Source of the DNA: Cardiocondyla obscurior
Lineage: Eukaryota > Arthropoda > Insecta > Hymenoptera > Formicidae
Length of the DNA: 64,000 nt
Assembly: GCF_019399895.1 (NCBI RefSeq)
Contig: NC_091874.1
Span: forward strand, 6,202,501-6,266,500
Reading direction: 5' to 3'
The notes under the pieces were generated by a model. That model saw nothing but the letters and a program-made list of their open reading frames with translations, had not been told where the DNA came from and made no database searches. A program made the translations under genes and the position numbers. Positions 38,312 to 49,720 of the stretch are shown here, piece after piece (the stretch's first letter is position 1; every line of letters begins with the position of its first letter).

Positions 38312-39871
38312 TTACGTTAATTCTAATACGGAAGGTATGCGATTGTAAGTAGCGTAACTTTTTACGCAGCAGCCTGAGACGAAAATGCAAATGGCAAGTA
38401 CAATGATCAATATAACAACAAATATGTAAGCATATAGCTGCAGAAATCTATTTGGTAACCACAGAATCGTGAACTCGACCGTTTTTTCTTGAGTATCTGC
38501 AAAATACGTATATAGTTTCATTATCGATGAGAAAACTCGAACAACTATCATTTTAAAAGATCTATACCTATGTAAGCAAGTCCGTAACCCATATGTAGCA
38601 TGCCCATTCTGTAAGAACAGGTCGGTATTTGTACTTCGTGAATGTCCCCTACGTCCATTCTTAACTGGTACAAAGGTGTTTCATACGGCGGTAAAACCCA
38701 AACGTCGCTCAGTTGATCCGTCGCCGTGTCCAGACTTATGTGCATTGCCTTATGGTCATGCGCGGAAAAAATTATCTGTGGTGATAATTCTTTGAGTACC
38801 TGCAATAAATAGTCGTATAAAACGAATCATTCACGGTTCTTTTTTTCGCGATGTTAGACCATACATTTTGCACGAAACTTCCGGGTGTAAACAGTAAAGG
38901 CATATGGCTGAGAATAACGTTGGTCGTATTTCTTTCTGCGTAATCATTAAGAAATGCATCTTTTGGGGCATCCGGCATCGCGCGGGTTAATCTATTTACC
39001 TAAAATATAAGTCATGTATTGAATTTCTTAAACACATATATAGCTGGAATTTGTATTTACTTTGAAAAAGGTGACAGTCTTGTACACTAATGTGTCTGGC
39101 TGAGTATATGCAAAATTGAATCTTTTATGGACATTTAGAGAAACAGAATCTTCATCACCTCCAATGTCATTATCACCTGGAAAGTAAATTTTCTAAAATA
39201 AAACACAAGATGGTCAAAAATAAAATTGCAGATTTCCTTAAAGAAAAAAAAAAAATTACAAAACTAAAATAAATACCATTATATTATCTGGTGTTGAAAA
39301 TATTGAATCTAGTCTCCTCTTGTACCTTTCAAAATCTTCTGCATTAGCTATGTGACCCTCATCCATGAGATCACCTAGGAAGGCAATGACATCTGGCTCA
39401 GAAAACTTTAGAGCCCTTGAGAAAGTTTTCTCTAAGTACCTACAAAATTCCTTGTCTATTATTGTCCTGTGCATGTTATGCATATGACAAAATTTTAGTA
39501 GGTATTGCCATTTTTCCACACAAAAAAAAGTACTTACAAAATGTATCAAAATACAATTGAGATCTTGACAAAATATAGATAAGCACTTAATTATAATAAA
39601 AAAAATATATAAATGTATTAATAAAATTAATTAACGCTTACTGTACATACCTATCACTATCCCACCTTGCTATCCACGATCCAAAATAATTCTCATACTT
39701 TTCTCCAAGTATTTGTGGATCAGCGACGAGAAGAATTTTAACACACTCCGAGCACTCACGCATGACCCACTTGAACTTCTGCACTTCGTATACAAGAAAT
39801 TCATTGTAGAATATTGTCGCAAGAACAATAATACTAATAGATATCACTCTGTGCTTCAACCTGTTTAACAT
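38312..39871 (-). CDS. PGAP5: Metallophosphoesterase of the Cdc1/PGAP5 (Mppe1) family (355 aa)
   Basis: Six exons: 39651-39871, 39277-39439, 39061-39192, 38865-38999, 38568-38799 and 38312-38496, all in phase. An N-terminal membrane segment (ISIIVLATIFYNEFLVY) is followed by the metal-binding blocks of the calcineurin-like fold: ADPQILG (about residue 50), LGDLMDEG (95-102), PGDNDIGG (133-140), SHMPL (203-207) and SAHDHK (229-234). A C-terminal hydrophobic helix lies near residues 310-337. Two usual His positions read Q (DPQ) and D (GDND), variants I believe occur in this Cdc1-like branch. In animals PGAP5 is an ER-exit-site, Mn-dependent enzyme that removes the side-chain ethanolamine phosphate from GPI anchors so anchored proteins can leave the ER. 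The fourth intron is only about 65 bp with a weak donor (AAT|GTATGG). Length is close to the human protein (about 396 aa). Family is sure; the exact orthologue is likely. Confidence 0.85.
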
Positions 39872-40816
39872 AAAATAATTATTATTTTAAATTCAATCTT
39901 TCTACACACCATACAAAAATTTTAAGTTAAGAATTTTTGTTCTTTGTTTTGTTCAAAATAATTTTTTTTTTTAAGTCAATTAATCGTGTGTCTCTGCAAG
40001 ATTATAAATTCATAATCTCGCAAAAAAAGTTACCTATTTCGCCGCAACATCTCTGTGATTTATAGCATTATATAATGCTGAAACAAAAAACTTAATAGCG
40101 CATCTTGAACTAATTCGTTATATGTTGTTCATTATTAATTTTATGAAACGGTAATCCAGTCGCCGCAAATATATCGAAAAAGGTTAAAAGGATCGATGTA
40201 TTTGAAGCGACGAAAGCGCCAAGAACGTGTGGTAAACGGAATTTTTCAAAACTACCAAAATCGATGGTGACATATATATATCACTTTCAATTTTGGTAGT
40301 TTCGAGTGTATTTTTCATTAAGTTTTTAAATTAAACGACCGCTTATTTTTTATCTAATCCCTTGGGAAAACTATAAAGGTGAGATCACCATTGAGCCGTG
40401 TAACGTATCCATGTATTAAATTAATATTATCGGACGCTATCTCTTGTATAATACTGTTATCTCATCTTCTTGTAAGTTTGCTTTGGATTTTTATACACAG
40501 GTTGCTCGAAGCAATTAGATATCACATGAGATTTTTTTTAAAAGTAAGCTAAATTATTAAGAACGAGATAATCTATGTAAACTAATCGTTTAGGCCATTA
40601 TTAGTATATAGTTTAACATAATGATTTTAATTTGAATATAATCCTTAAAATTAACTTAAATTATTGCCTAACTCTTATAATTAAATTAATTTATAAATTG
40701 ATCTCACATCTATGTCATTTACAAGTAGTATAATCCGCTTTAACATGTATAATTATAATTAAATGAAACTACTGAAATAGAGCACATACTGAATTAGTCT
40801 CTTCCTTTATCCTAAC
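39872..40816. other. 5' flank of the phosphoesterase and 3' flank of the retrotransposon
   Basis: 40205-40285 carries a motif block (around GGTAAACGGAATTT and AAAATCGATGGTGACATATA) that recurs in altered form at 47735-47815. 40680-40816 is probably the 3' untranslated end of the minus-strand retrotransposon. No clear poly-A tail or target-site duplication was identified, so the exact 3' end is unresolved. Confidence 0.4.
40205..40285. repeat. First copy of a TATA-containing block repeated at 47735-47815
   Basis: Shares a strongly similar stretch of about 75 bp with 47735-47815, including GGTAAACGGAATTT, AAAATCGATG.TGACATATA and upstream AAAGCG-like sequence. The two copies bracket the retrotransposon and its upstream tandem array. 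Confidence 0.6.
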
Positions 40817-43800
40817 TTAAATTCTAATATCAATTTTTAGTATAAAATTTGCAATCTCTGTCAACACTTCTGGATCCAGTGAGGATAGAAATTCTTCTAT
40901 CCAAAATGGACCGTGGTTTTTGCCTTTGTATAGAAACTTGGTTAACGAAGCTCTTTTTTCCTTGTATAAGCCACATTGCCAGAACATATGATTTACAGTT
41001 TGCTCGGACATTCCGCATTTACACAGGGGAGATTCCAGGATTTTGATCAAATGTAGATCGCTCGCCAAACTGGTGCGACCCGCCCTTATACGGTTAATCG
41101 ATACGATGGCTCTCCGAGGGAGTTTAATCCCCCGGAACCAGGGTTTCCTTGATTTCTCTAAAAAGATATTGTAATAATTCGCAGTGTGGGGATGGTTTAT
41201 ACATTTCTCTTGTATAAAATTGAGAGAATCTTTATACATTTTATTTTTCCATAGGGCTGTGAGGTCAGAGAATGGTAATAAATCCTTAGAGAACTCACCC
41301 TCTTCTGCCGCTTTTCTGGCCTCCATATCTGCTGCCTCATTAATCGGAATATCCACGTGGGAGGGAACCCCCAAATAAATGTTACCTCTCTACCTTCAAT
41401 TTCCAAGGTGTATGTTAAATGAATAATCTCTAGGACAAGGTATGGCTTTTTATTATAGTTAGAGTTCGAAGCTAAGGCCAAGAGGACGCTTTGTGAATCT
41501 GTAAATATTTTGATTGTTTGTTTGTTAGTTTGACGTGCATATCTAAGAGCATTTAAGATTGCTAGGGCTTCTAGGGTAAATACAAAGGATAGGCTTGAGG
41601 CCCGACCCTTAAAGGACCAATTACCAAGGTTGGAGACCACTGCAAATCCGCCTGATTCTTTACCGGGGATCTTGGAGCCATCTGTGCCGTAGAAATTCTC
41701 CGATGAATTGGGCGGAAACATATCCGCAAACAGAGCTTTAGGATTGACTGATGCGGCCAGGAGCTTGCCTTCTTTGAAAGATACTTGAGGAGAAAAGGAA
41801 AGTGACAGTAATGGAAGTTTCACATATGGAGGACCGGAGGACTGGTGAATGAGATCTCTATAAGGTAATATCGAGAAAAGTGTATCGGCTAGGGGGGAAA
41901 CATAGTAAGGTCTGAAGACAGGTCTTCTTCTGTATGTATTGTGGATTTGTGAAAGGAGAGGAATCAGCGGATGGGAACAGAAGGAGAGAATTTTTGAAAT
42001 AAAGTTAAATCCGAGATATCTAAACCTGAGATGTAAGGGAGGCTCTTTGGCTTCAGTTAAAAGAATGGGGATAGAGGTACAGCGTTGGAGGCCCAGAGCT
42101 GCGCGAAGAGCTTGGAATTGCAGTTGCTCTAGCTGCCGAATAAGGTATTTAGGAAGGTTACACCATACGTATGCGCAATATTCGATTCGAGCTCGCACAA
42201 TTGCCTTATATATATTAAGCAGAAGGCTTGGATTACAACCGAACTATGTATTTCTTAAATATTGAATAATTTTAAGCGCATTTTGGCAAGATCCTTTGAC
42301 AGATTGAACGTGAGCATTCCACCTGAGATCATTTTGAAAAAGAATGCCTAGAAACTTTACCGATTTTTGTGTATGAATCAAAGATTTCTGAATGGATATG
42401 CTGTAGAGTGAATTCCTAATTTTAATATTCTTACTAAAAACGCATAGAGTGCTTTTCTGGGGGGCGAGTGACAGGCCTACGGAATCAAACCAATTTGCTG
42501 CATGATTGGCCTCCTCCTCCAAGTAGTCGAGGGCTGTATCGACGTCGAGGCTTTTAGAAAAGATACAAACATCATCCGCGAATTGGAGAATATTTACAAA
42601 AGGAATTAACTTAATAGAATGGTCTAACTTTGATACGTATAAAGAATAAAGTATAGGACTTAATACACATCCTTGAGGAAGGCCTTTATATATTGTGAGG
42701 ACCTCGTTAAATGAACCAAAATTAACGTTGACTATTCTTTTGTTTATTAAATTAAAAATAAATTGCAGTATCAAAGGTGGAATACCCAGCTGTTTCAATC
42801 TGTGTACAAGAATGTCGCATAAAACATTATCATACGCCCCCTGAATATCTAGGAATAATGCGGCTGTAGCTTTTGAATTCTCAAACCCGTTGGAAATTTC
42901 TGAGTGAAGGATGGATACGTTATCCGCGCAAGATTTTTTATTCCGAAAGCCGAACTGGGAAGCCGGGATTTTGTCGAATCTCTCCGCCCTCTAATTCAAC
43001 CGATTAGCCAGCATTTTCTCCGTTAGTTTGAGGCTACATTGAGCGAGGGTTATCGGTCGGAGTTTTGATGAGTCTTTCTTTGTAATAAAAAATATGTTGA
43101 AGGTTTTCCAAGAACAAGGGAACGAACCCGAAGAAAAAATTTCATTGATTATAGTTAGGAGCGCAAATCTGGCTTTTTGGTTTAACTGGCTGTATACACG
43201 GTACCCCAGTCTGTCTGTTCCAGGACTGGAATTCATGCGGGCTTGGTTTATAACGGAGTTGAATTCTTCAAGAAAGAACGGAGTTTCTAAATAGTGATCC
43301 GCGTTAGGATTGACAAAGGATGGATGAGGATTTTCCACCCACGGAGGGCTAAGTTTATCGATCGTTTCCCTGACATTTGCATATAAATCCGTTTTATATT
43401 CGTTGGATCTGTATTGTCGATTTAAGTTTTTAGACATTGAACTAATCGTGCTCTAAACGTATTTAAGATTTGTGTTCTTATCGAGTGATCCACAGAAATT
43501 TTTAAAAGCTTCTTTTTTAATTCTTTTTAATTCTTTTTTGGATAGGACTACTGATTTTTGATAATTTAGAAAGTTTTCCAACGTGTAGTGATACTTAAGT
43601 TTTTGATATGCTGCCTTTCTCAGTCTGATTATCTTGTTGCAATCCTGATTCCACCAGTGGTTTTTATTGATATGATGAGAATTTCTAAAGTGATTAATTT
43701 TTTCATTTTCAGAGCAGCCTGTCGAGTGTAATTTGCCTTTTGCATTTTTGGAGACTTTATAATCGATGTCGTGGAAACAATCGGTAACAACTGCGATAAA

Positions 43801-44613
43801 AGTGGAGTATTTAGATTCTACATCTAGATTTGTATTTTGAGCTATTTCTAAAAGATCCTCCGAGGGGGTATCAAGCCTTTCTTTGATTTTACTCCAATTT
43901 GTTCTATGTCCATAGAGACAAGGAGCTTTGTAGAATGTTGAATGATTTTCTATCGCGTCGTTTAAAATGATTTCAATAGCATAATGGTCGCTGCTCCATG
44001 GGTGGTTTAAGACATTCCAATGCAACACTTTTGAGAGTACGAAGTTAGAGAAGGATATATCTATTGCTGAACTGTAATTGGAGCGGGCTGAAAAGAATGT
44101 AGGTTGGCCATTGTTAAGTATTGTAGATCCGGAAGCCAGCAAAGCATCAAAGAGTTTATTACCGTCAGAGCTGTTTGTCGTCCCTCCCCAAGAAATGTGA
44201 TGAGCATTTAGGTCTCCACATACAATATAGTTGTCTCCCATTTGTTTAATGAACTTTTCCCACTCCTCTGTGGAAATGCGAACGTCGGATGGCCTATAAC
44301 AAGAAGACAAAATTATAGAAAAGTTGTTAGTGAAAATTTTTATTGCGCATACTTCTAATTTTCCGCTACATCGTTCTTTTAAGTCAATAGCCTGATATTT
44401 AATGCCATTTCTTATAAATATGGAGGTACCGCCCCCTTTTTTATCTGTAGATCTGTCTGCCCTAATAATGTCAAATGAGCGTATCATGATTCTAGTTGCA
44501 GGTTTTAACCAAGTTTCTGATATCATTAAGATATCGTATTTTTGAGCGTGGAATTCAATTTCTGGAATTTTGTTGTTTATGCCTTGGCAATTCCATTGTA
44601 GTATTTTAATCAT
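40817..44613 (-). pseudogene. ORF2 polyprotein of the non-LTR retrotransposon (EN-RT-RNase H)
   Basis: One reading frame covers about 41385-44613. It is interrupted only by three TAG codons (43453-43455, 42988-42990, 42244-42246). A one-base shift at a G run near 41385 puts the last 185 codons in another frame. The endonuclease starts IKILQWNCQGINNKIPEIEF and carries SETWLKP, CGDLNAHH and a SSDHYAIE end motif. The RT has DIQGAYDNV, GLPQGCVLSPILYSLYVS and the catalytic FADDV. RNase H has YGTDGSK, LEALAIL, FTDSQSV and, past the shift, NEAADMEA, so all four acidic residues are present. A knuckle CGMSEQTVNHMFWQC follows near the end. Domain set and order match insect non-LTR elements. Because of the breaks it cannot make full-length protein unless the stops are read through. 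Confidence 0.85.
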
Positions 44614-44749
44614 TTTAGTTGATTGTTTACTGTTAGGAAAAAGAGAGAAAAATAAAAATAAGAAAAAGAAAAGATAATAGAGATTTGTAAAAACAAAGAA
44701 GTAATTTAAATCTATTCAATAAAGACGGAGTAAGGTTTTGCGTATAATG

Positions 44750-45105
44750 TAATAGTTCTCAAGATACTTTTTTAGTCACAGATTTCGAATTCAGCGCATG
44801 TACATCTATATAACGGGCAATTCTACCAATAATTTCCGATTTGTTTTTACTATCTAATATATCAATTAACTTTATCAAAAAATTAACTTTATCACTTTTG
44901 ACCAGAGAAGTGTGTCGTCGGAGTTTAAAGCGTCAATTGATAATCCAATCCTTTGTTGCACTGTGTCGAAAGAGCTGGGTGGTGACCTGAGTCTGGGTAC
45001 GTCCTGTAGAGATTGGGCGTAGGTTCTTGTTGTTTGTTGAGGTTGTGCGTGTTGGCCGGGCGAAGCTTCTATTGTTCTGCGGCCTTCCAAGTACTCCAAT
45101 CACAA
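44750..45105 (-). pseudogene. C-terminal remnant of retrotransposon ORF1 (gag-like)
   Basis: An open stretch without ATG (TTRTYAQSLQDVPRLRSPP...LLWSKVIKLIF) resembles the Ser/Thr/Pro linker plus C-terminal helix typical of insect non-LTR ORF1 proteins. It ends in a stop. The continuation (DILDSKNKSEIIGRIARY) is in a shifted frame just after a local duplication of TTAACTTTATCA. The N-terminal RNA-binding part is absent. Upstream the sequence merges with the last unit of the tandem array at a splice-acceptor-like site (45111-45112). Confidence 0.5.
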
Positions 45106-45110
45106 GATAA

Positions 45111-47345
45111 CTGAAATATATATTTTAAAGTTAAAAAACTTATTGATGTAAAACAAGGGCAATCTACTAAACTTAATAGAACCGAATTTAAACAAAAAAT
45201 TTAACTTAAAAGCCTGAAAATAATTTATTTAAGAGTAACTCTACTTTTAACCTATAACACATACCTGTCACTTTTAAAACTCTTAATAAAAATTATTCCC
45301 GTTGATGTACAGGCTTGGCACTTTTTGGGCAACAAGAAAAATGTTCAAATTTGATAGAAAATCCAACGGGACCCTCGAGGATGCAGCAGAACATTTTTCA
45401 CAATGTGTAGAAGCACAGGAAAACTTTTGTGACCCTTGCAGCACACCAATCACCAAAAAGCTAAAATATAAATTTATTTACAGTTAGAAGAAATATTAAA
45501 TTGTAATTAAAACACTCTACTACACTAAATAAAACCGTATTTAAGTCAGAAATTTAACTTAGAGGCTCCAAAAAAATTTATTTATAAATATCTCAACTCT
45601 TAACCTAAAACACATACCTGTCACTTTTAAGACTCTTATTAAAAATAGTTCCCGTTAATGCACAGTCTTGGCACTTTGTGGGAATGAAGAAGAAAATTCA
45701 AATTTGTTAAAAAATCCAACGGGACCCTTAAAGAAGCAGCAAAACTTTTTTGACAATGTGTAGAAGCACAGGAAAACTTCTGTGACCCTTGAAGCACTCC
45801 AATCACCAGAAAACTGAAATATAAATTTATTTACATTTAAGAGAATTATTAAATTGTAATTAAAACAGTTTACTACATTAAATAAAAACGATTTTAAGTC
45901 AGAAATTTAACTTGAAAGCCTGAAAATAATTTATTTAAGAGTAACTCTACTTTTAACCTATAACACAATCCTGTCACTTTTTTAAAGTCTTAATAAAAAT
46001 AGTTCCCGTCAATTCACAGGCTTGGAACTTTTTGGGCAGCAAAAAGAAGGTTCAAATTTGATAGAAAATTCAACGGGACCATCGAGGATGCAGCAGAACA
46101 TTTTTTACAAAATCCTGAAGCACAGCAATATATTCTGCGGCCCTCCGAGCGTTTTCATCACAAGATATCTGAAATACGAATTTTTTTAGAGTTAAAAAAC
46201 ATATTTAAATGTAACGAGAACACACTACTACACTTAATAAAACTAAATTTGAGGTTAAAATTTAACTTAAAAGTTTCAAAAAAATTTATTTAACAATATT
46301 TCCACTTTTAACCTATAACACATACCTGTCACTTTTCAAACTCTTATTAAAAATAGTTCCCGTCGATTCACAGGCTTGGAACTTTTTGGGCAGCAAGAAG
46401 AATGTTCAAATTTGATAGAAAATCTAACGCGACCCTCGAGGATGCAGCAGAACATTTTTTTCAAAATTCTGAAGCACAGTGAAACTTCTGTGACCCTCGC
46501 AGCACTTCAATCACCAGAAAGCTGAAATATAAATTTATTTACAGTTAGGAGAATTATTAAATTGTAATTGAAACACTCTACTACACTAAATAAAACCGAA
46601 TTTAAGTCAGAAATTTAACTTAGAAACCTGAAAAAAATTTATTTAGAAGTAACTTTACTTTTAACCTATAACACATATCTATTACTTTGGAAACTCTTAT
46701 TAAAAATAGTTCTCGTTGATGTAGAGCCTTGGAACTTTTTAAACAGCAAGAAGAAGGTTCAAATTAAATAGAAAATCCAACGGGACTCTCGAGAAATAGA
46801 CAGAACTATTTTCACAAGCTGTAGAAGTGCAGTGAAACTTCTGTGACCATCGCAGCACATTAATCACCAGAAATCTGAAATATAAATTTATTTACAGTTA
46901 AGAGAATGATTTAATTGTAATTAAAACACTCTACTACACTTAAATAAACCGAATTTAAGTCAGAAATTTAACTTAGAAGCCTGAAAATAATTTATTTAGT
47001 AGAAACTCTACTTTTAACCTATAACACATACCTGTCACTTTTTTCAAGTCAAATTATTTATATTTTCCGTTGATTTACAAGCTTGAGACTTTGTGGGGCA
47101 AAAGTAGAAGCAAGAAGCTGTAATGGAAAGCCAACGGGACCCTCGAGGAAATAGCAGAAATCCTTTTCACTAAGTATAGATCACAGTGAAAAATCTGCGA
47201 CTTTCCAAGTTATCCAATCACAAGATAACTGAAATATATATTTTAGAGTTATAAAACTTATTAAAATGTAACGTGGGCTATCTACTACATTTAATAAAAC
47301 CAAATTTAAATAACTAATTTAACTTAGAAGCCTCAAAATCATTAA
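45111..47345 (-). repeat. 353-bp tandem array, six units, with exon-like blocks
   Basis: The marker CTGAAATA recurs at 45111, 45461 (as CTAAAATA), 45814, 46169, 46522, 46875 and 47229, a steady 350-355 bp step. On the minus strand each marker reads as an acceptor (A/T-rich then TTTCAG). About 196 bp later most units show a donor, AAAAGTGACAG|GTATGTG. Exon-like blocks are 47032-47228, 46326-46521, 45618-45813 and 45265-45460. The units near 46675 and 45970 have lost the GT. Blocks are not multiples of three and carry stops, so they look noncoding. The array ends by running into the ORF1 remnant of the retrotransposon. Confidence 0.8.
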
Positions 47346-47349
47346 AATA

Positions 47350-47720
47350 AGCGTCAAATGTTACGCGTTTAATATCCGCCAATAAGAACACAGCATTAAT
47401 ACTGACATTCATAAAACGATTCAAATAATACAAAATTGTAAAATTACTTAATCATTTTTAATAGACTGTTGTAAATTAACGTACAAAATAGAATTATGTA
47501 TAAAAACATTTAAATAATTTACAAAACAGACGTAAAATGTCATTGGATTAATTTCGACCAATAGAAACACAGCATTAATACTGACGTTCATGAAACGACT
47601 TGAATAATAAAATAATGTAAAAATACTCAATAAATAGCAATAAACTGTTGTAAATTAACGTGTAAAATAGAAATATGTATAAAAACTTAAAAATAACTAA
47701 TAAAACATACGTAAAATATT
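47350..47720. repeat. 179-bp tandem repeat, two copies plus a partial third
   Basis: CCAATA.GAACACAGCATTAA recurs at 47379 and 47558. Flanking sequence (cgtAAAATGT, CTGTTGTAAATTAACGT, ATGTATAAAAAC) repeats at the same spacing. A third start appears near 47709 and breaks off. It sits between the 353-bp array and the 47735 block. Confidence 0.7.
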
Positions 47721-47734
47721 GTACTTGCGGCAAC

Positions 47735-47815
47735 GGTAGCGCCGAAAGCGTTTGGTAAACGGAATTTCTTAGAACTACTAAAATCGATGATGACATATAT
47801 ACCGCCATATACTTA
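47735..47815. repeat. Second copy of the TATA-containing block
   Basis: Similar to 40205-40285. On the minus strand it carries a TATA-like GTATATATG near 47790 and so could act as a promoter for transcripts entering the 179-bp and 353-bp repeats. That role is inference. Confidence 0.5.
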
Positions 47816-48174
47816 GCAGACAAATTTAATAATTCTTATTTTCAACCATTATAATCGCTTGCGAATTGTTTGAAAAGTTAAGAAAAATACTTTTCTAATT
47901 TAGAAATTAATGGTTTAGTTAAAATTAATTAATTAAAGTTGGACATTCAAATAGCAGTGTGACGTCTCGGCTTATAGATTTAGGGATTTCTAGGGAAATA
48001 GTGAAAAGGACCAGAGCGTCGATATTTAATTCTCCACTCTAGGTACCCTAGGGTCTAGGTTGGAGTTGCTCTTCTTTAGTTTAAGGGGCAATCTGCATGC
48101 ACCGATTATACCCCGGGATGGCAAGAGCCGTTTCTGCCTTATCGTAGGAAGTTACAAGAATAGATCTTTTTATC

Positions 48175-48561
48175 TTAGCTTTTATTCTCTTTAGGTGTAC
48201 AATTGCTAATTATTTTATTAAATAATCGGTCTATTGTTTTGGGAGGATTTTCGCCCAGGACTTCCACTTCAGTGTCGGAAGTAGTAAGGTCGATAGTTTC
48301 GATTATTCGGGGAGGGCGGTGGACAGTAATAAAATAACCCTTTTGAATGGTAAGAATTCTAGGGCCTCTGGGCTTCGATGGCCCAGGCTGCGGGTCTTTC
48401 GGAGCGGTCTTCTCGGGTGCCCCGAACGAGCTGGGAGGGGGAGAACTTGAAGGATGGTTGGCGGCCTCCTTCTCTGCGGCGATGAGATCCCTCAAACGCC
48501 GATAAACCTCCGCCCTTTCGCGCCTTTTCTTTCCGCCTGTATATTTTTTCCTCCATACCAT
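48175..48561 (-). CDS. Element-encoded 128-aa basic protein with SUMO-interaction-like motif, copy A
   Basis: Intact frame. The N-terminus is strongly basic (MVWRKKYTGGKKRRERAEVY) and predicted helical up to about residue 35. The middle is Ser/Pro-rich (PSSSPPPSSFGAPEKT). The C-terminal part has IIETIDLTTSDTEVEV (about 87-102), a hydrophobic core followed by Ser/Thr and acids, as in classical SUMO-interaction motifs. The ATG directly follows an acceptor-like TTCTAG (about 48562-48567). The inverted copy differs at 10 of 128 positions and is also open. A nuclear nucleic-acid-binding or SUMO-docking role is inference; I recognise no family. Confidence 0.65.
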   Translation of the reverse strand: MVWRKKYTGGKKRRERAEVYRRLRDLIAAEKEAANHPSSSPPPSSFGAPEKTAPKDPQPGPSKPRGPRILTIQKGYFITVHRPPRIIETIDLTTSDTEVEVLGENPPKTIDRLFNKIISNCTPKENKS

Positions 48562-48589
48562 CTAGAATCATAATGCGTAAATGCAGACG

Positions 48590-49330
48590 ATTTTCATCGA
48601 GCTTGCACTATTAAGCAAATGATTTTATGGGATAGGAAAGGAGAATTGTGATGCGGAAGGTATGCCTATTGTCTTTGAATTGCATAAATCGCAGACGACC
48701 GTTCAGATCGTGGTGCGGCTATGCGTCAAAATACTAATTAAGCACATTACTCGCAGACAATTGGAGAGAAGGGGAATTGTAATGCAGAAGTGTGCAGATC
48801 GAGGTTGAGTTGCACGTATTTGCAGACAATCCTTCAGATCGTAATGCAATTGTGCATCTGCGTTTCGATTATGCACATGCTTGCAGACAATTTTAAGGAA
48901 AAGTGGAATCGTGGTATATTGAGATACAGACGATTGTAAGGAGAAGAAAATTAAATTGCGAAATGCCAGGATTCGTATTTAAGATGGCGAGTATTGCAGA
49001 CGACTCTTTGGTCGTGATGCACTGTTCGCAGCAAAAATCGAACCTGCACTGTTGAGCAATTAATGATTAAAATAGGAAAGGCTTGATTTGCGAAAAGTTA
49101 AGATTTGTTAATTAAGATGGCGAGTAATTGCAGACAACCCTCAGGTCGTGATGCACATTTCGCAGCGAAACAACAAATCTATACTATTAAGCAAATATTG
49201 AGGAATGGGAGGGATCCGATTTGCAAAATGCGAGGATTTGTATTTTGAGATGGCGAGTACTGCAGACAACCCTCAGGTCGTAATGCAAGCTTCGCAGCGG
49301 AAAAACAAATCTGCACTTTTGAGCAATTGG
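48590..49330 (-). repeat. Hairpin repeats inside the leader intron, copy A
   Basis: Mirror image of the repeats in copy B. Five units contain, on the minus strand, TGCAttACGACC-loop-GGTTGTcTGCA or variants of it, spaced mostly about 130 bp. Both copies keep the pairing potential with few mismatches. Confidence 0.65.
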
Positions 49331-49704
49331 TTTGATAATTTATTAGGAAACAAAGATATGGTTTAATACAGAGGAGGAAGAGAAAAACGACTTAGCGGCC
49401 AATATTAACTTTTACGCTTTAATCGTTCTCTTTAAGCCCCTAAGGCTTGTAGATGTACCAATAATTAATTACATCTATTTTTCTTAATATTAAGAGAATC
49501 GAGTTTAGAAATGGGAAGAATTATTTCAAAATTTAATCAACTTACTTTGAGTTTATTAAAAAGAAGACACGGCGCCTTTACAAATCGGTTGGTTGGTCCA
49601 GACGCAGCGTGATTAGGTTACAGCGGCTTCGTGACCTTCGGGTAGCTTCCGCAATTACACACGTTCGTGGATTTTTGAAAAAGACTGAACGCTCGCTCGG
49701 GCCG

Positions 49705-49720
49705 CGGGCCCGCTTATATA
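49705..49720 (-). promoter_or_regulatory. TATA box of element copy A
   Basis: The minus strand reads CCTATATAAGCG inside this interval, with TTCAGTC (initiator-like) about 33 bp downstream. It lies about 1.15 kb upstream of the 128-aa ORF across a leader intron. Confidence 0.6.

Larger units (their letters stand above)
40700..45105 (-). mobile_element. Non-LTR retrotransposon with EN, RT and RNase H (I/LOA-like group), decayed
   Basis: Transcribed right to left. It has a remnant of ORF1 (about 44750-45105), then ORF2 (40817-44613) with apurinic-type endonuclease, reverse transcriptase, RNase H and a C-terminal Cys/His knuckle. RNase H plus endonuclease points to the I, LOA or related clades rather than Jockey. 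That clade call is inference. The 5' end passes directly into the 353-bp tandem array, so the original 5' end is replaced or missing. Confidence 0.85.

Noticed and set aside
38772..38864. Extension of phosphoesterase exon 4 (WSNIAKKRTVND...)
   Set aside because: Runs out of frame with exon 5; a short intron GTATGG..GCAG restores the family motif order.
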